Shown piece by piece: positions 36,801-45,117 of a stretch of 64,000 nt of DNA. This stretch comes from Antedon mediterranea (taxonomy: Eukaryota; Echinodermata; Crinoidea; Comatulida; Antedonidae). Numbering within the stretch: the stretch's first letter is position 1; each line of letters starts with the position of its first letter. The notes under the pieces were generated by a model that ran no database searches, was not told the origin of the DNA, and saw only the letters and a program-made list of their open reading frames with translations. The DNA lies in NCBI RefSeq assembly GCF_964355755.1, contig NC_092672.1, forward strand, positions 7,130,001 to 7,194,000, written 5' to 3'. Made by a program: the position numbers and the translations under genes.

Positions 36801-39800
36801 GAACGAGTCTTGTGTTTAATCACGTGTGAAACCAAATTTTATAGAGAGTGGTTCAGTACAACATACAGTATTTGTTAAATATACATCATCACATACCTAA
36901 CATTTTAAAGTATTTATTTGATTAACTCAAACAAATTAAATTTTAGATCAGTCTCAAACATGTTCAAACAATCAATTCAGATGTTTATCTGGCGCTTGTA
37001 TTCTAAAATCATTACAATGTGACGGAAACTTCGATTGCCCTGACAAAAGCGATGAAGATGAACAATGTATTCAAGGTAATACAGTAGGCCTATATCAGTA
37101 TTATTCTCGAGATATTCTCGTGTATTTCTGGTGGAATTTCTCTCGTTTTCACGACGTAGGCATTCGCGGTCTAAAGGGAATTCTTCTGCGCAGACAAAAA
37201 AGTACAGGCCGAATGAAGATAGTTACCACCGGTAAAGTACTATAGGCCAGGAATGAGTAGTTCTTTTTTAAAAACCAAAAATTAGTGAAACTAACCTGCT
37301 TGACAGCTTCTTTAGAAGAATGGCTATAGGCTAGGCTTCGCATATTCCATATTATGTATCAATAATATTGCGGTTTTTCTTATTTTAGAGTGTTCCGATT
37401 CGTTGGACGGCCACGACTATCGGGGGACAAAGAACAATACAACAAATGGAATACGTTGTATAAAATGGACAAGTAATTTTAAAGGAACTGATGCGATATA
37501 TCCAGTAGATTACATTGGTAAAGGTATTGGTGATCACAACTTTTGTCGGAATCCAAACGGAAGACAACAGCCATGGTGTTATACAGAGGATTTTTATGAA
37601 GTTGAAGATTGTGAAATTCCATTATGTGGTGAGGAAATGAATATCAGAGTCTATTGTATGCTGTATTTGTTTCAAACAATCTCTTATGGCCAAATCAGCC
37701 AGCGTCGTATGACGAGGCGTGAAAACATTAAACATGTTTAAAGTTCTTGTGACGACCTAAAAACTGCACCTGAAGCTAGCTCAAGACGACTCGTCTCGTT
37801 GGGATTCAACTCAGACAGCACCGACGAGTCAAGACGTTTCGTTTCACTAAAACCTATTCCAAAGTTTTGGTAACAAGTTGTTATTATTTGGGTTATAACA
37901 CTATATCATTTTTTTTTAGATCAAGTTTCAGATGCAGATTTAAACAATTGTCCAATCACAAGCTTCCAGTGTTCATCAGGTCATTGTATTTCCTATTCAT
38001 TCCGTTGTGACCATAAACCAGACTGCCCAGATAGCTCAGATGAACAAGATTGTAGTAAGTTTATGTTCACATGACTGTTATATTGTTATTTTGGATAAAG
38101 ATTTGTTTAAAAAAAAGAAAAATAAATAATTTATACGCTTTGTACTTGGTGCATAGCGCACCGCATAGTCACTTGTTAGACGAACTCACTGGGCCACTCA
38201 GTGCTTTAAAATGCGCATAATACATGTTTTTTTTTAATGGTAGTATTCAGGAATTGCACCGATGTCGAGTTTTCCTGTGATAATGGACGCTGTTTACAAT
38301 CTTCATTGCAATGTAACAGAATTAAAGACTGTTTAGATGGAACAGACGAACTAAAATGTGGTAGGCGGTTTTTCTTGGATAACATGGCATAACATTAGCA
38401 CAACATTTTATTGTAAGGGGAGTTTACAGTTGGAGAGATTTTTTGGATCTTACAGTGTATTATGCCTCATGTAATGTATAGAACAACAAAAGACTGATAG
38501 GTTGTAGATACAAAATGGGAAGATCTTTAATGTATGGAAAATTAGAAGGTGAAGCCTAGAACGTGCCGCACTGCAACTGCAATTGTATTAAAATAATTTC
38601 GCTCGAGTAACAAAAGTGCTGTATATATCCATTTATTTTTTCCGGTGCAAGTGTCACTTAATACAGTTATCTTTACCAGGTGAATGCAGCTCTGGTTTTT
38701 TACGATGTAGTGATGGTAAATGTTTGCACCCAAAATTCAAATGTGATCGAATAAGAGATTGTCCAACAGGAATTGATGAGCCCATGGATGAGCCAAATAA
38801 TTGCCGTAAGTAGTAGCAATCAAATAATCACTAACATTTCATATTTCATTGAGTTTAGACAGGTATTTGAAGCAAGTTTTTCTTAAGTGAACATATAAAT
38901 GATGACAGTGACGAAACTAGACTAGCTTTATCATTTGGAGGCAAGTTATCGCTAATTCTTGTGTTGTCATTCCTATTATAGAATATACTGATACAAAATC
39001 GTTATGTAATCAAACAGAGATGGTATGCGCAAATGGCATTTGCATTGATCAGCGTCACCTGTGTCTATTAGACTACGATGTGTATTCAGACGACGTTATA
39101 ACAGGTTGTCGAGATCGTAGTCACTTACAACATTGTGGTGAGTTGTTTCATGTGTTGTGCAACGTTCGTATTTATTCAATATTATAATCATACAACGATC
39201 CTGTTTATTCAGGAACGATGGTACTTGACAAAAATGTATAACATAAAGGTTTCAATTGCTTTGTTTATCGTGCATTTTCTACTTTTCACAAGTTATGACA
39301 CGCCATATATGCCTTTTTTAAATATTAAGTCAAAACACCTGGACCCGAAGACTGGCATATTAAAGTACTTTTCGTGAATAAGTGCATTTTGTAGGATTGT
39401 AGATAATAAAAAAATCATTTTGTTTGAAAAATCCAGTAAAATAATTACTCACATTCTTTAGCTTTCGCCATCTTGGCTGACGGCTTGATCACAAGTGATC
39501 CGGTCCACGGCTACTTCCTGGAAATCTGTTGTTATTGTTTCTAGGTGACGTCATACTTTTTCGTAGCAATGATGTGTATACGTGATCGAGAAATACAGCT
39601 CCTTCGTCGTGGTTGATTGCGTTATACCCCACCCCCCCCCCTCTTTCTGATTTGGATTGCTTTTACTTTGTAAATTATTTGTTTTATTTTTAAAGTGTGA
39701 ATTATTTAAAGTACGATTGTTTTATTATTTATTACAAACAGTTTTCATTGGGGACCTACATGCAACATTATAATAACTCAGCATTTATTTATTATATTTT

Positions 39801-42800
39801 GATTTGAAGACCCTTACAGAAGACTCGGTTCTCGGGCAAATTGTTCCATATATTGTTCCACTAACACAAGAACTTATGAGATAAATCTCCTCTTTTTGCA
39901 AAAGTTTCTAACTCTTTAAATCATACTTTATCGTGTAGCTTCATTCGAGTGTCCAGCAAACACATACAAGTGTCCGAGCTCGTACTGCATAACAATCAAA
40001 AGCCGATGTGATGGGCGAGATGATTGCGAAAATGGAGAAGATGAACAGTATTGTGAGGATTATAACTGTCCAGGATACTTCAAATGTCAAGATGCGTCAA
40101 ATTGTATTTCTCAAGGTCGTGTGTGTGACGGAATCAAAGACTGTCTTCGTGGGGATGATGAACTTTTTTGCGGTAAGATGTGATTCAAAATTCAAAAAAT
40201 ATTAATACTAAATAAATAGAGAATCAGTCATAAAATAAGTAACACAAAGTGTCATCTATGTGTTCTAGATTATTTGGATACGTTGATTTAGGAAAAAATG
40301 AAACCGTAACGAATTGATCTTTAAAATTGTTCAAACTACTTTTCATTGATAAATTGTGTCATAGATATACAGTGTCCTAACGGGTGTTTCTGCCAGGACC
40401 TTTCATACAACTGTCATGGAGTAGAATGGACAGCGGAAAAAGCTGCCTTAATTTCGCCAGATGTACGATACTTGTAAGTAAAATAATTTATATTTTTATA
40501 TATGTATTGTTTATAAAAAGGTAACTAAACATTGTTTCCTTGCAAACAATTCCATACACAATTTGTCGCAGCCAATCATAAGATCAAAGGACTGTTAAAA
40601 CTTGGTCCTATATTGGCAAGGCGAGCTCAACATCATGTTGTTAAATTACCTTGATATTAAATAAGTTCTTTTTTTTTTATTTTCAGAAATCTAAGCAAAG
40701 TATCTATAGTTCCTTCAGAAGACACAGGTGAAGATCTGCTATTCTTAAATCCCAGTATTTTCAAATTAAATTTTGTTTTGTAAGTTATATTAAATAAAAA
40801 TAATGTTTAAATAATATTTATGTATAGAGATGAATAACTATGCGGCAGTAGTAGAGTATGTTCAAGTATTTTGTTTACACTTGTAGATGTAGTATAACTA
40901 TTGTGCTTTTTTTTAAACATTACTTAATAATGAGCATTTTCTTTTTACAGAGATATCTCTGGAAACAATATCAAGAAACTAACAGGTGAAATGTTTTATC
41001 AGTTAGACCATCTGACAACTCTGTAAGTCGTCATCACAATTTAGTAAACAGTTTTTAAAAATGGTTTTTGCATTTGGACTTTTGTCAATAGACGTAATAG
41101 AGGCCGACGTCATTAGGTTCCTATCTAGAGATCATGTATAACGTTATACAGTAATATGTATTCATCAAATGCACCAGAAAGCAGAATAGCAGGTTTATCG
41201 TAAATAGTAACGAATTTATAAACTTATATTTACCTATTCTAGATACATGCAAGGCAACGATATATCATCATTAGAAGGCGATGTCTTCCAGGATTTAAAA
41301 CAATTGAAATATCTGTAAGTAAACAATGTTAAACTTATATAGAGTAGACTAGTTGTAGTTTTTGGTAAACCTTTGAGTTTATTTTTTTCTAAACCTAATC
41401 TGAAGCTCATTAAACATGTTTAGTTAAATTTCTTTATACCGCTACAATTATAGTAGACTATATATATAATACTTTTGCATAAAAAAACATAAAAAACATA
41501 CATCAACATTTCGGAACTAATTGTTTATTTGTTTCATTAACAGTAATATTCATGGCAATGGATTGAAATCCATCGGCAAAGGAACATTTTTCGGATTATC
41601 AAAACTCCAGTATTTGTAAGTATAAAGTATTTTAAAGATGTACGTGAAATGTATCGGTTAATGGAGAAAACACCTTACAATTTAAATACAAAATAGCAAA
41701 AAAATATACACAAATATTAAATTACTAAGTAAAAGTTTCAGATAGTTATTTATCGTGTATATACATATAACAGAATGGTAACATTATTTATTTGTGCTCT
41801 ATTTTAGAAATATGTCTGGAAATAACATTGGTAACGTTGATAAATTGATATTCAAGGACTTGATGTCTCTTAAAACATTGTGAGTAATGCATCTTATGAA
41901 AGACAGACTCTTCTACAAAGTATATACAGCAGCTCTTGCTCTTATAGCGGTGTTGTGTCCATGTAGGAACCGCGAGCTTCATGAAGTAGTTTTTTCATTT
42001 CAGAATATCTGATGATTATTCATTTTGCTGTTTGTTGGAAGATGTTGGTTTTAACGACGTTGACTGTACGCCAGATGCAGACGTGTTTTCATCATGTGAC
42101 AATCTTATGCAGAATGTGTACCTTAGAGCTTTCTTATGGTTGTTTGGACTGAGTGCACTTCTTGGAAACAGTTTTGTAATCTTATGGCGATGGATAAATT
42201 GGCCTGCAAAGAAAAGTCCATCTTACACACAATCGTTTCTAATTACTAATCTTGCAGTTGCCGATATGCTTATGGGGTTGTATATGTTGATCATTGCCAG
42301 TGCCGATTCCTACTATCGGGAAGATTACGTCACACATGATAGCGAATGGAAGGCCAGTCGAATATGTACGCTTGCAGGAATCTTAGCCTTTCTATCCAGT
42401 GAATCGTCTGTGTACACTTTAACCGTCATTAGCTGCGACAGGTTTTTGCACATTGCATTTCCATTTCGCCGTTTTCATCTTACACAAGAAACAGTAAAAT
42501 TTGCAGTGGCTGTAGGATGGTTTCTGACCCTCTTCACGAGTATTCTTCCAGCATTACCAATCCCGTACTTTAACAATGAGTATTACGGTGTCACCAGCGT
42601 GTGTCTTGCATTGCCATTAACGTCGGAAAAAGTGAGAGGTTGGGAATATACCGCTGCGATTTTTATAGGTTTTAATTCGTTATGCTTCTTGCTAATTTTT
42701 GTTTGTTATTCAGGTGTGTTCATTTTAATAAAGATATCGAGTAGTAAAGTAAATCAAGCAGGAAACATGAATTCTGACAAGAATAAGCACATTGCAATTG

Positions 42801-45117
42801 CTATACGAATGGCTGTTATTGTCGCTACTGACTTCTGCTGCTGGGTACCCATCATAATAATGGGTATTTTATCATTGACAACATCTGTTAACATACCCGC
42901 CACGGTATATGCCTGGGCTGCAGTCTTCATTTTGCCAATAAATTCAGCAATTAACCCATACTTATATACAATAGCATCTTTAAAGAAACTTCAAAGGCAA
43001 CTAAAACCTTCTAAACATGTATCAGAAAGTATGCCAGCTACGGAAAGAATAAATGTGAAAATTGGTACGTAAAGAAAATTGTCTATTTCTTTATGTAATT
43101 AGGATGATAAATCGCCGTTACTGTTACTACAGAGAGAACAAAAAGTGTTTTTATTCTATATAAATAGTTTGGTCTAAATTTAAACGAACATTTATTTTTA
43201 GTAAGTTTTCTAGCCCTCTAAGTAATAATAATGGAAACTGTTTTCCAAGGGTCCCTCCTACGTTAATTATTTTATAATTGATTGTTAAACTTTTGTTATG
43301 TATGTCACGGAAACTGAACGTCATACATCACGTCACATTGTCTCTCTCCACCTAGTTACAGTAAGAACAACAAGCAATTATTGTAGTCATACTTTTAACT
43401 CTTGTTTTTGTCATTGTTTACTCAGAAGGTGTAACCATCCCACAAAATCGAAAAGAGCAATCTACCGTTGAGAAAATCGAAGCTATGTTATCAACTGGAA
43501 CAGACAGACATGGGAAAGAACTTGATGCAGACGTACGTAAACACCTTTCAATGGCGTTGAGATTTGCTAAGCAGCAACAGGCTGGAATTGTACAAGTAAG
43601 AACGTTTATTTATATTGTTATGTAAGTACACATCACAAAACAGAAAAATTTCTGAATAAAATGACAATGCGGTTCGTAGGCCTGTCAGTAGCTGGATCTC
43701 AATGGAGATTCAAATAAAATATGCAAAAATATAAATCTGAGCTTTCGCTAAACCGTGTAATCCTTCGTTAAACCGTGTAATCCGTCGTTAGGGCAAGTAT
43801 ATTATACTTATAAACTAGTGTTATGGGCAAGTTGCCTATCTTATCACCTATTGGCTTCAAATATGCTCCCCGCCGCAGTAATGATTTTGTGTGAAAAGTG
43901 TGAAGGATAACCATAATTCTGTTGTAGCCTTAAAATATAAAATATACAAATACATTACAAAAATATCATGTAGCAAATTAGGTTCAGTTATCTATATATA
44001 AATTATTACGTAAGAACAAAATTCGGTAAATCGCGTGTTACTAGAATGTTTAGGCCTACTCGATGGTATGATAAAGTTGGTTCGTACTTTCGATACTGAT
44101 TTTAACCACCTGATGTAACCCTGTTTACTGATTAAATTGAGTTAGATAATTAGTTATTGACAATTAAATTTAGGTTTAACGATTTGCCCCAAATAGGGTC
44201 AAATAGGATACACGGTCTAATGGATGTCTATCTAGAAAAATACCCGCACACAATAATACGAGGATGCCTCGCATTTTCTCCTAATCTCCTCCTACGATAA
44301 TTGTTTTTAATAGCTGAAAGCCGGTTGAACTTTTCCAGTACAGCATTATAATGTTGAAGACCGGCTGATTTTCTTTAAAAAATACTATTTTGATAGATTT
44401 AATAGACGTTTATAGGCCTACAAAAGGATTGCTTGGCGATGAATGGAACATTAGTATAAGATAATGCAAGTTGTTTCTATGTTGTATCTAAATGAACACA
44501 TGTCGTGTAAAGCCGATTTTCCACCAGGCGAATTGTTTCACGCGAATCAAAAGCGTCAGCTTTTACGCATGCGTAGATATGGATTTGGAAGACGCTTTCG
44601 AGTTGTACGAACAAATTTGCCTATTGGAAAATCAGGTTAAATGACAATAAAGATGTATTTATTGTTTTCTTTGGTTTCTTGCAGGTTGAGGTTGAGGATT
44701 GTGTGGAATCCGAAGAAAATACACAAGAAGAATCTGAAGACACTACACAAAATCAAACTCAAGACGAAACACAAGAACGAAGCGAATACTGTATAGGGGT
44801 ATCTAATTCTGCTTGTGATAACGTTATATAAGATGACCCGAGTAGTTTCTCTGTTGCATCTAAATGAACAAATAATAAGTCGTGTAAATAACAATAAAAA
44901 CGTATTGTTCTGTTTTGGTTTCTTCTAGGTTGAGGATTGTGTGGAATCCGAAGAAAACACACAAGAAGAATCTGAAGACACCTCACAAAATCGATCTCAA
45001 GACGAAACACAAGAACGAAGCAAATACTGTATAGGAGTGTCTAATCCTGCCTACGATAACGAATCATACGTCACTACAAGTCTCACCTATCAAGACGACA
45101 CACTTTTTCAGCATTAA
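30192..45117 (+). CDS. Giant chimeric LGR-type GPCR: SRCR-CTL-LDLa-kringle-LRR-7TM
   Basis: At least 30 exons in one orientation; exon lengths and codon phases match throughout. The ectodomain exons are phase 1-1, LRR exons are 72 bp and phase 2-2, and a single large exon encodes the 7TM. Domain order is Tyr/Pro/Thr/Ser linker, SRCR x7, C-type-lectin-like, LDLa, kringle, six LDLa or LDLa-like modules, LRRNT plus LRRs, rhodopsin-like 7TM and tail. The predicted product exceeds 2,000 residues. LDLa plus LRR plus this 7TM type is known from type C LGRs (relaxin receptors RXFP1/2 and molluscan GRL101). SRCR and kringle domains in the same protein are unusual. Ligand unknown. The 5' end with a signal peptide is not located, so the model is partial. 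Two neighbouring genes are possible but phase continuity argues for one. Confidence 0.82.
31004..31309 (+). CDS. Receptor exon: SRCR domain 1
   Basis: 306 bp, phase 1-1. [38 protein letters not shown] and VGIVCS are the SRCR landmarks, with conserved cysteines. Acceptor TTTTCCAG, donor GTAAGT. Confidence 0.88.
31559..31849 (+). CDS. Receptor exon: SRCR domain 2
   Basis: 291 bp, phase 1-1. [17 protein letters not shown] begins the domain, followed by ADVICRSL and GIRCSTG. The usual WGTVCDD segment is missing (short [14 protein letters not shown] instead), so the first cysteine of the fold is lost. Confidence 0.82.
31850..32225. other. Receptor intron, nothing recognised
   Basis: AT-rich intron between SRCR 2 and SRCR 3. 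The other receptor introns over 300 bp (32520-33119, 33399-33945, 34769-35157, 35461-35814, 35869-36391, 37076-37388, 39138-39950) likewise show no recognisable element except a C-rich run near 39637-39650. Confidence 0.4.
32226..32519 (+). CDS. Receptor exon: SRCR domain 3 (divergent)
   Basis: 294 bp, phase 1-1, using acceptor TATTTCCTCAG at 32225. [27 protein letters not shown] and KLSCIG mark a complete but divergent SRCR. The nearby AATAG at 32205 gives the wrong phase and was not used. Confidence 0.82.
33120..33398 (+). CDS. Receptor exon: SRCR domain 4 (strongly divergent)
   Basis: 279 bp, phase 1-1. [21 protein letters not shown] and [14 protein letters not shown] follow the SRCR cysteine order, but the V-R-L start and the G-R-V-E segment are poorly conserved. 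It would be easy to miss with an automated gene finder. Confidence 0.72.
33946..34239 (+). CDS. Receptor exon: SRCR domain 5
   Basis: 294 bp, phase 1-1. [36 protein letters not shown] and VQVTCSD are clear SRCR landmarks. The donor is a weaker GTGATA. Confidence 0.83.
34457..34768 (+). CDS. Receptor exon: SRCR domain 6 (canonical)
   Basis: 312 bp, phase 1-1. [55 protein letters not shown] and AGVICS match the SRCR consensus with all expected cysteines. Confidence 0.92.
35158..35460 (+). CDS. Receptor exon: SRCR domain 7 (canonical)
   Basis: 303 bp, phase 1-1. [53 protein letters not shown] and AAVSC are close to the family consensus. It is the best conserved SRCR of the gene. Confidence 0.93.
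35815..35868 (+). CDS. Receptor mini-exon: 18-residue linker
   Basis: 54 bp between acceptor TTTTCCTATTTAG and donor GTAAGT, phase 1-1. It encodes a short linker (about [17 protein letters not shown]) between SRCR 7 and the lectin-like domain. Supported only by good splice sites and phase. Confidence 0.55.
36392..36724 (+). CDS. Receptor exon: C-type-lectin-like domain
   Basis: 333 bp, phase 1-1. [15 protein letters not shown] at the start, [15 protein letters not shown] in the middle and a closing [12 protein letters not shown] follow the cysteine and Trp/Phe layout of a C-type-lectin fold. The sugar-binding EPN/QPD and WND motifs are not visible, so carbohydrate binding is not implied. The acceptor at 36391 gives phase 1; an upstream open frame from 36325 is intronic. 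Confidence 0.7.
36947..37075 (+). CDS. Receptor exon: LDLa domain 1
   Basis: 129 bp, phase 1-1. [23 protein letters not shown] and DKSDEDEQC give all six cysteines and the Asp/Glu calcium cage of an LDL-receptor class A repeat. It lies before the kringle. Confidence 0.9.
37389..37628 (+). CDS. Receptor exon: kringle domain
   Basis: 240 bp, phase 1-1. [38 protein letters not shown] and CEIPLCG are diagnostic of a kringle: the YRG and RNP...PWCY cores are intact and the six cysteines are present. Kringles occur in plasminogen, ROR kinases and related proteins. I know of no kringle in a type C LGR. Confidence 0.92.
37920..38054 (+). CDS. Receptor exon: LDLa domain 2
   Basis: 135 bp, phase 1-1. 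[23 protein letters not shown] and DSSDEQDC: six cysteines and the SDE motif, a complete LDLa. Confidence 0.9.
38244..38360 (+). CDS. Receptor exon: LDLa domain 3
   Basis: 117 bp, phase 1-1. [23 protein letters not shown] and DGTDELKC. The acceptor at 38243 (TGGTAG) preserves phase; TATTCAG at 38250 would not. Confidence 0.85.
38680..38805 (+). CDS. Receptor exon: LDLa domain 4
   Basis: 126 bp, phase 1-1. [23 protein letters not shown] and [11 protein letters not shown]. The last loop is longer than usual and lacks the canonical SDE. Confidence 0.86.
38982..39137 (+). CDS. Receptor exon: LDLa-like domain 5 (degenerate)
   Basis: 156 bp, phase 1-1. [14 protein letters not shown] and HLCLLDYDV, ending in LQHC. 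The cysteine order is LDLa-like, but the calcium-binding acidic loop is altered. Confidence 0.7.
39951..40172 (+). CDS. Receptor exon: LDLa domains 6 and 7, first one missing a cysteine
   Basis: Two LDLa repeats: [21 protein letters not shown] and [15 protein letters not shown] with CDGIKDC. From the obvious acceptor (GTGTAG, 39939) the phase-1 frame starts with SFECP but reaches a TAA near 39990. Using the weaker acceptor at 39950 (TTCGAG) the exon is 222 bp, phase 1-1 and open, but the first cysteine of repeat 6 is lost. A one-base loss near 39959 explains both facts. It may be real, an assembly error or allelic. Confidence 0.7.
40365..40473 (+). CDS. Receptor exon: LRR N-terminal cap
   Basis: 109 bp, phase 1 to phase 2. 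[16 protein letters not shown] is a typical LRRNT cysteine cluster, followed by a short lead into the first LRR. The phase change marks the move from ectodomain modules to the LRR exons. Confidence 0.85.
40687..40779 (+). CDS. Receptor exon: LRR 1 (long, divergent)
   Basis: 93 bp, phase 2-2. [20 protein letters not shown] then [11 protein letters not shown]. It is seven codons longer than the following LRR exons and departs from the LxxN consensus. Confidence 0.75.
40951..41879 (+). CDS. Receptor exons: four 72-bp leucine-rich repeats
   Basis: Four exons of exactly 72 bp, phase 2-2: 40951-41022, 41243-41314, 41544-41615 and 41808-41879. Each encodes one 24-residue LRR ([60 protein letters not shown]). 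One LRR per 72-bp exon in this phase is the hallmark of the LGR receptor family. Confidence 0.92.
42004..43064 (+). CDS. Receptor exon: rhodopsin-like 7TM domain of LGR type C
   Basis: One exon encodes the LRR C-cap ([10 protein letters not shown]...SSCDNL) and all seven helices. Landmarks are [16 protein letters not shown] in TM1, [19 protein letters not shown] in TM2, an [12 protein letters not shown] motif after TM3 in place of [14 protein letters not shown] in TM6 and NSAINPYLY in TM7. These match relaxin-receptor/GRL101-like GPCRs. Donor GTACGT leaves phase 1; if the intron were retained the protein would stop two codons later (TAA at 43070), giving a short-tailed form. Confidence 0.93.
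43426..43595 (+). CDS. Receptor exon: cytoplasmic tail, proximal part
   Basis: 170 bp, phase 1 to phase 0, acceptor TTTACTCAG, donor GTAAGA. It encodes a hydrophilic segment ([20 protein letters not shown], then [19 protein letters not shown]) with no recognised domain. Confidence 0.8.
43655..43760 (+). repeat. Partial copy of the 62963-63382 inverted-repeat element
   Basis: Shares ATGACAATGC, GGCTGGATCTCAATGGAGAT (here AGCTGGATCTCAATGGAGAT) and a following AAATAAAA stretch with the left arm of the element at 62963. The opposite arm is missing here. It lies in the intron before the duplicated terminal exons. Confidence 0.6.
43990..44460 (+). repeat. Dispersed repeat, copy 2
   Basis: Diverged reverse complement of 2310-2745. 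Matching landmarks run in order from CGGTAAATCGCG through GTAACCCTGTTTAC to CGATGAATGGAACATT. It lies inside the last receptor intron. Confidence 0.75.
44511..44640. mobile_element. Small inverted-repeat element in the duplicated exon unit
   Basis: GATTTTCCACCAGGCGAATT at the left and AATTTGCCTATTGGAAAATC at the right form an imperfect inverted repeat of about 20 bp around a 90-bp interior. The duplicated copy of this intron before exon b lacks it, so it inserted after the duplication or was lost from one copy. Confidence 0.55.
44685..44831 (+). CDS. Alternative terminal exon a (without NPxY)
   Basis: Phase 0 acceptor TTTCTTGCAG. It encodes an acidic tail ([17 protein letters not shown], then [16 protein letters not shown]) and stops at 44829-44831. 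It is a near copy of the exon at 44929 but the NPAY of that copy is NSAC here. An AATAAA at 44893-44898 could end a transcript using this exon. Confidence 0.78.
   Translation, partial: VEVEDCVESEENTQEESEDTTQNQTQDETQERSEYCIGVSNSACDNVI
44929..45117 (+). CDS. Alternative terminal exon b (with NPAY)
   Basis: Phase 0 acceptor TTTCTTCTAG. Same acidic segment as exon a, then [19 protein letters not shown] and [11 protein letters not shown] to a stop at 45115-45117. NPAY fits the NPxY signal bound by PTB and clathrin adaptors. The exon and its upstream intron border were duplicated together. The two are mutually exclusive ends because exon a has its own stop. Confidence 0.8.
   Translation, partial: VEDCVESEENTQEESEDTSQNRSQDETQERSKYCIGVSNPAYDNESYVTTSLTYQDDTLFQH

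Noticed and set aside
40008-40205. Plus-strand frame [13 protein letters not shown] as a coding exon
   Set aside because: It is a shadow frame of the LDLa 6-7 exon; the LDLa frame carries the cysteine pattern.
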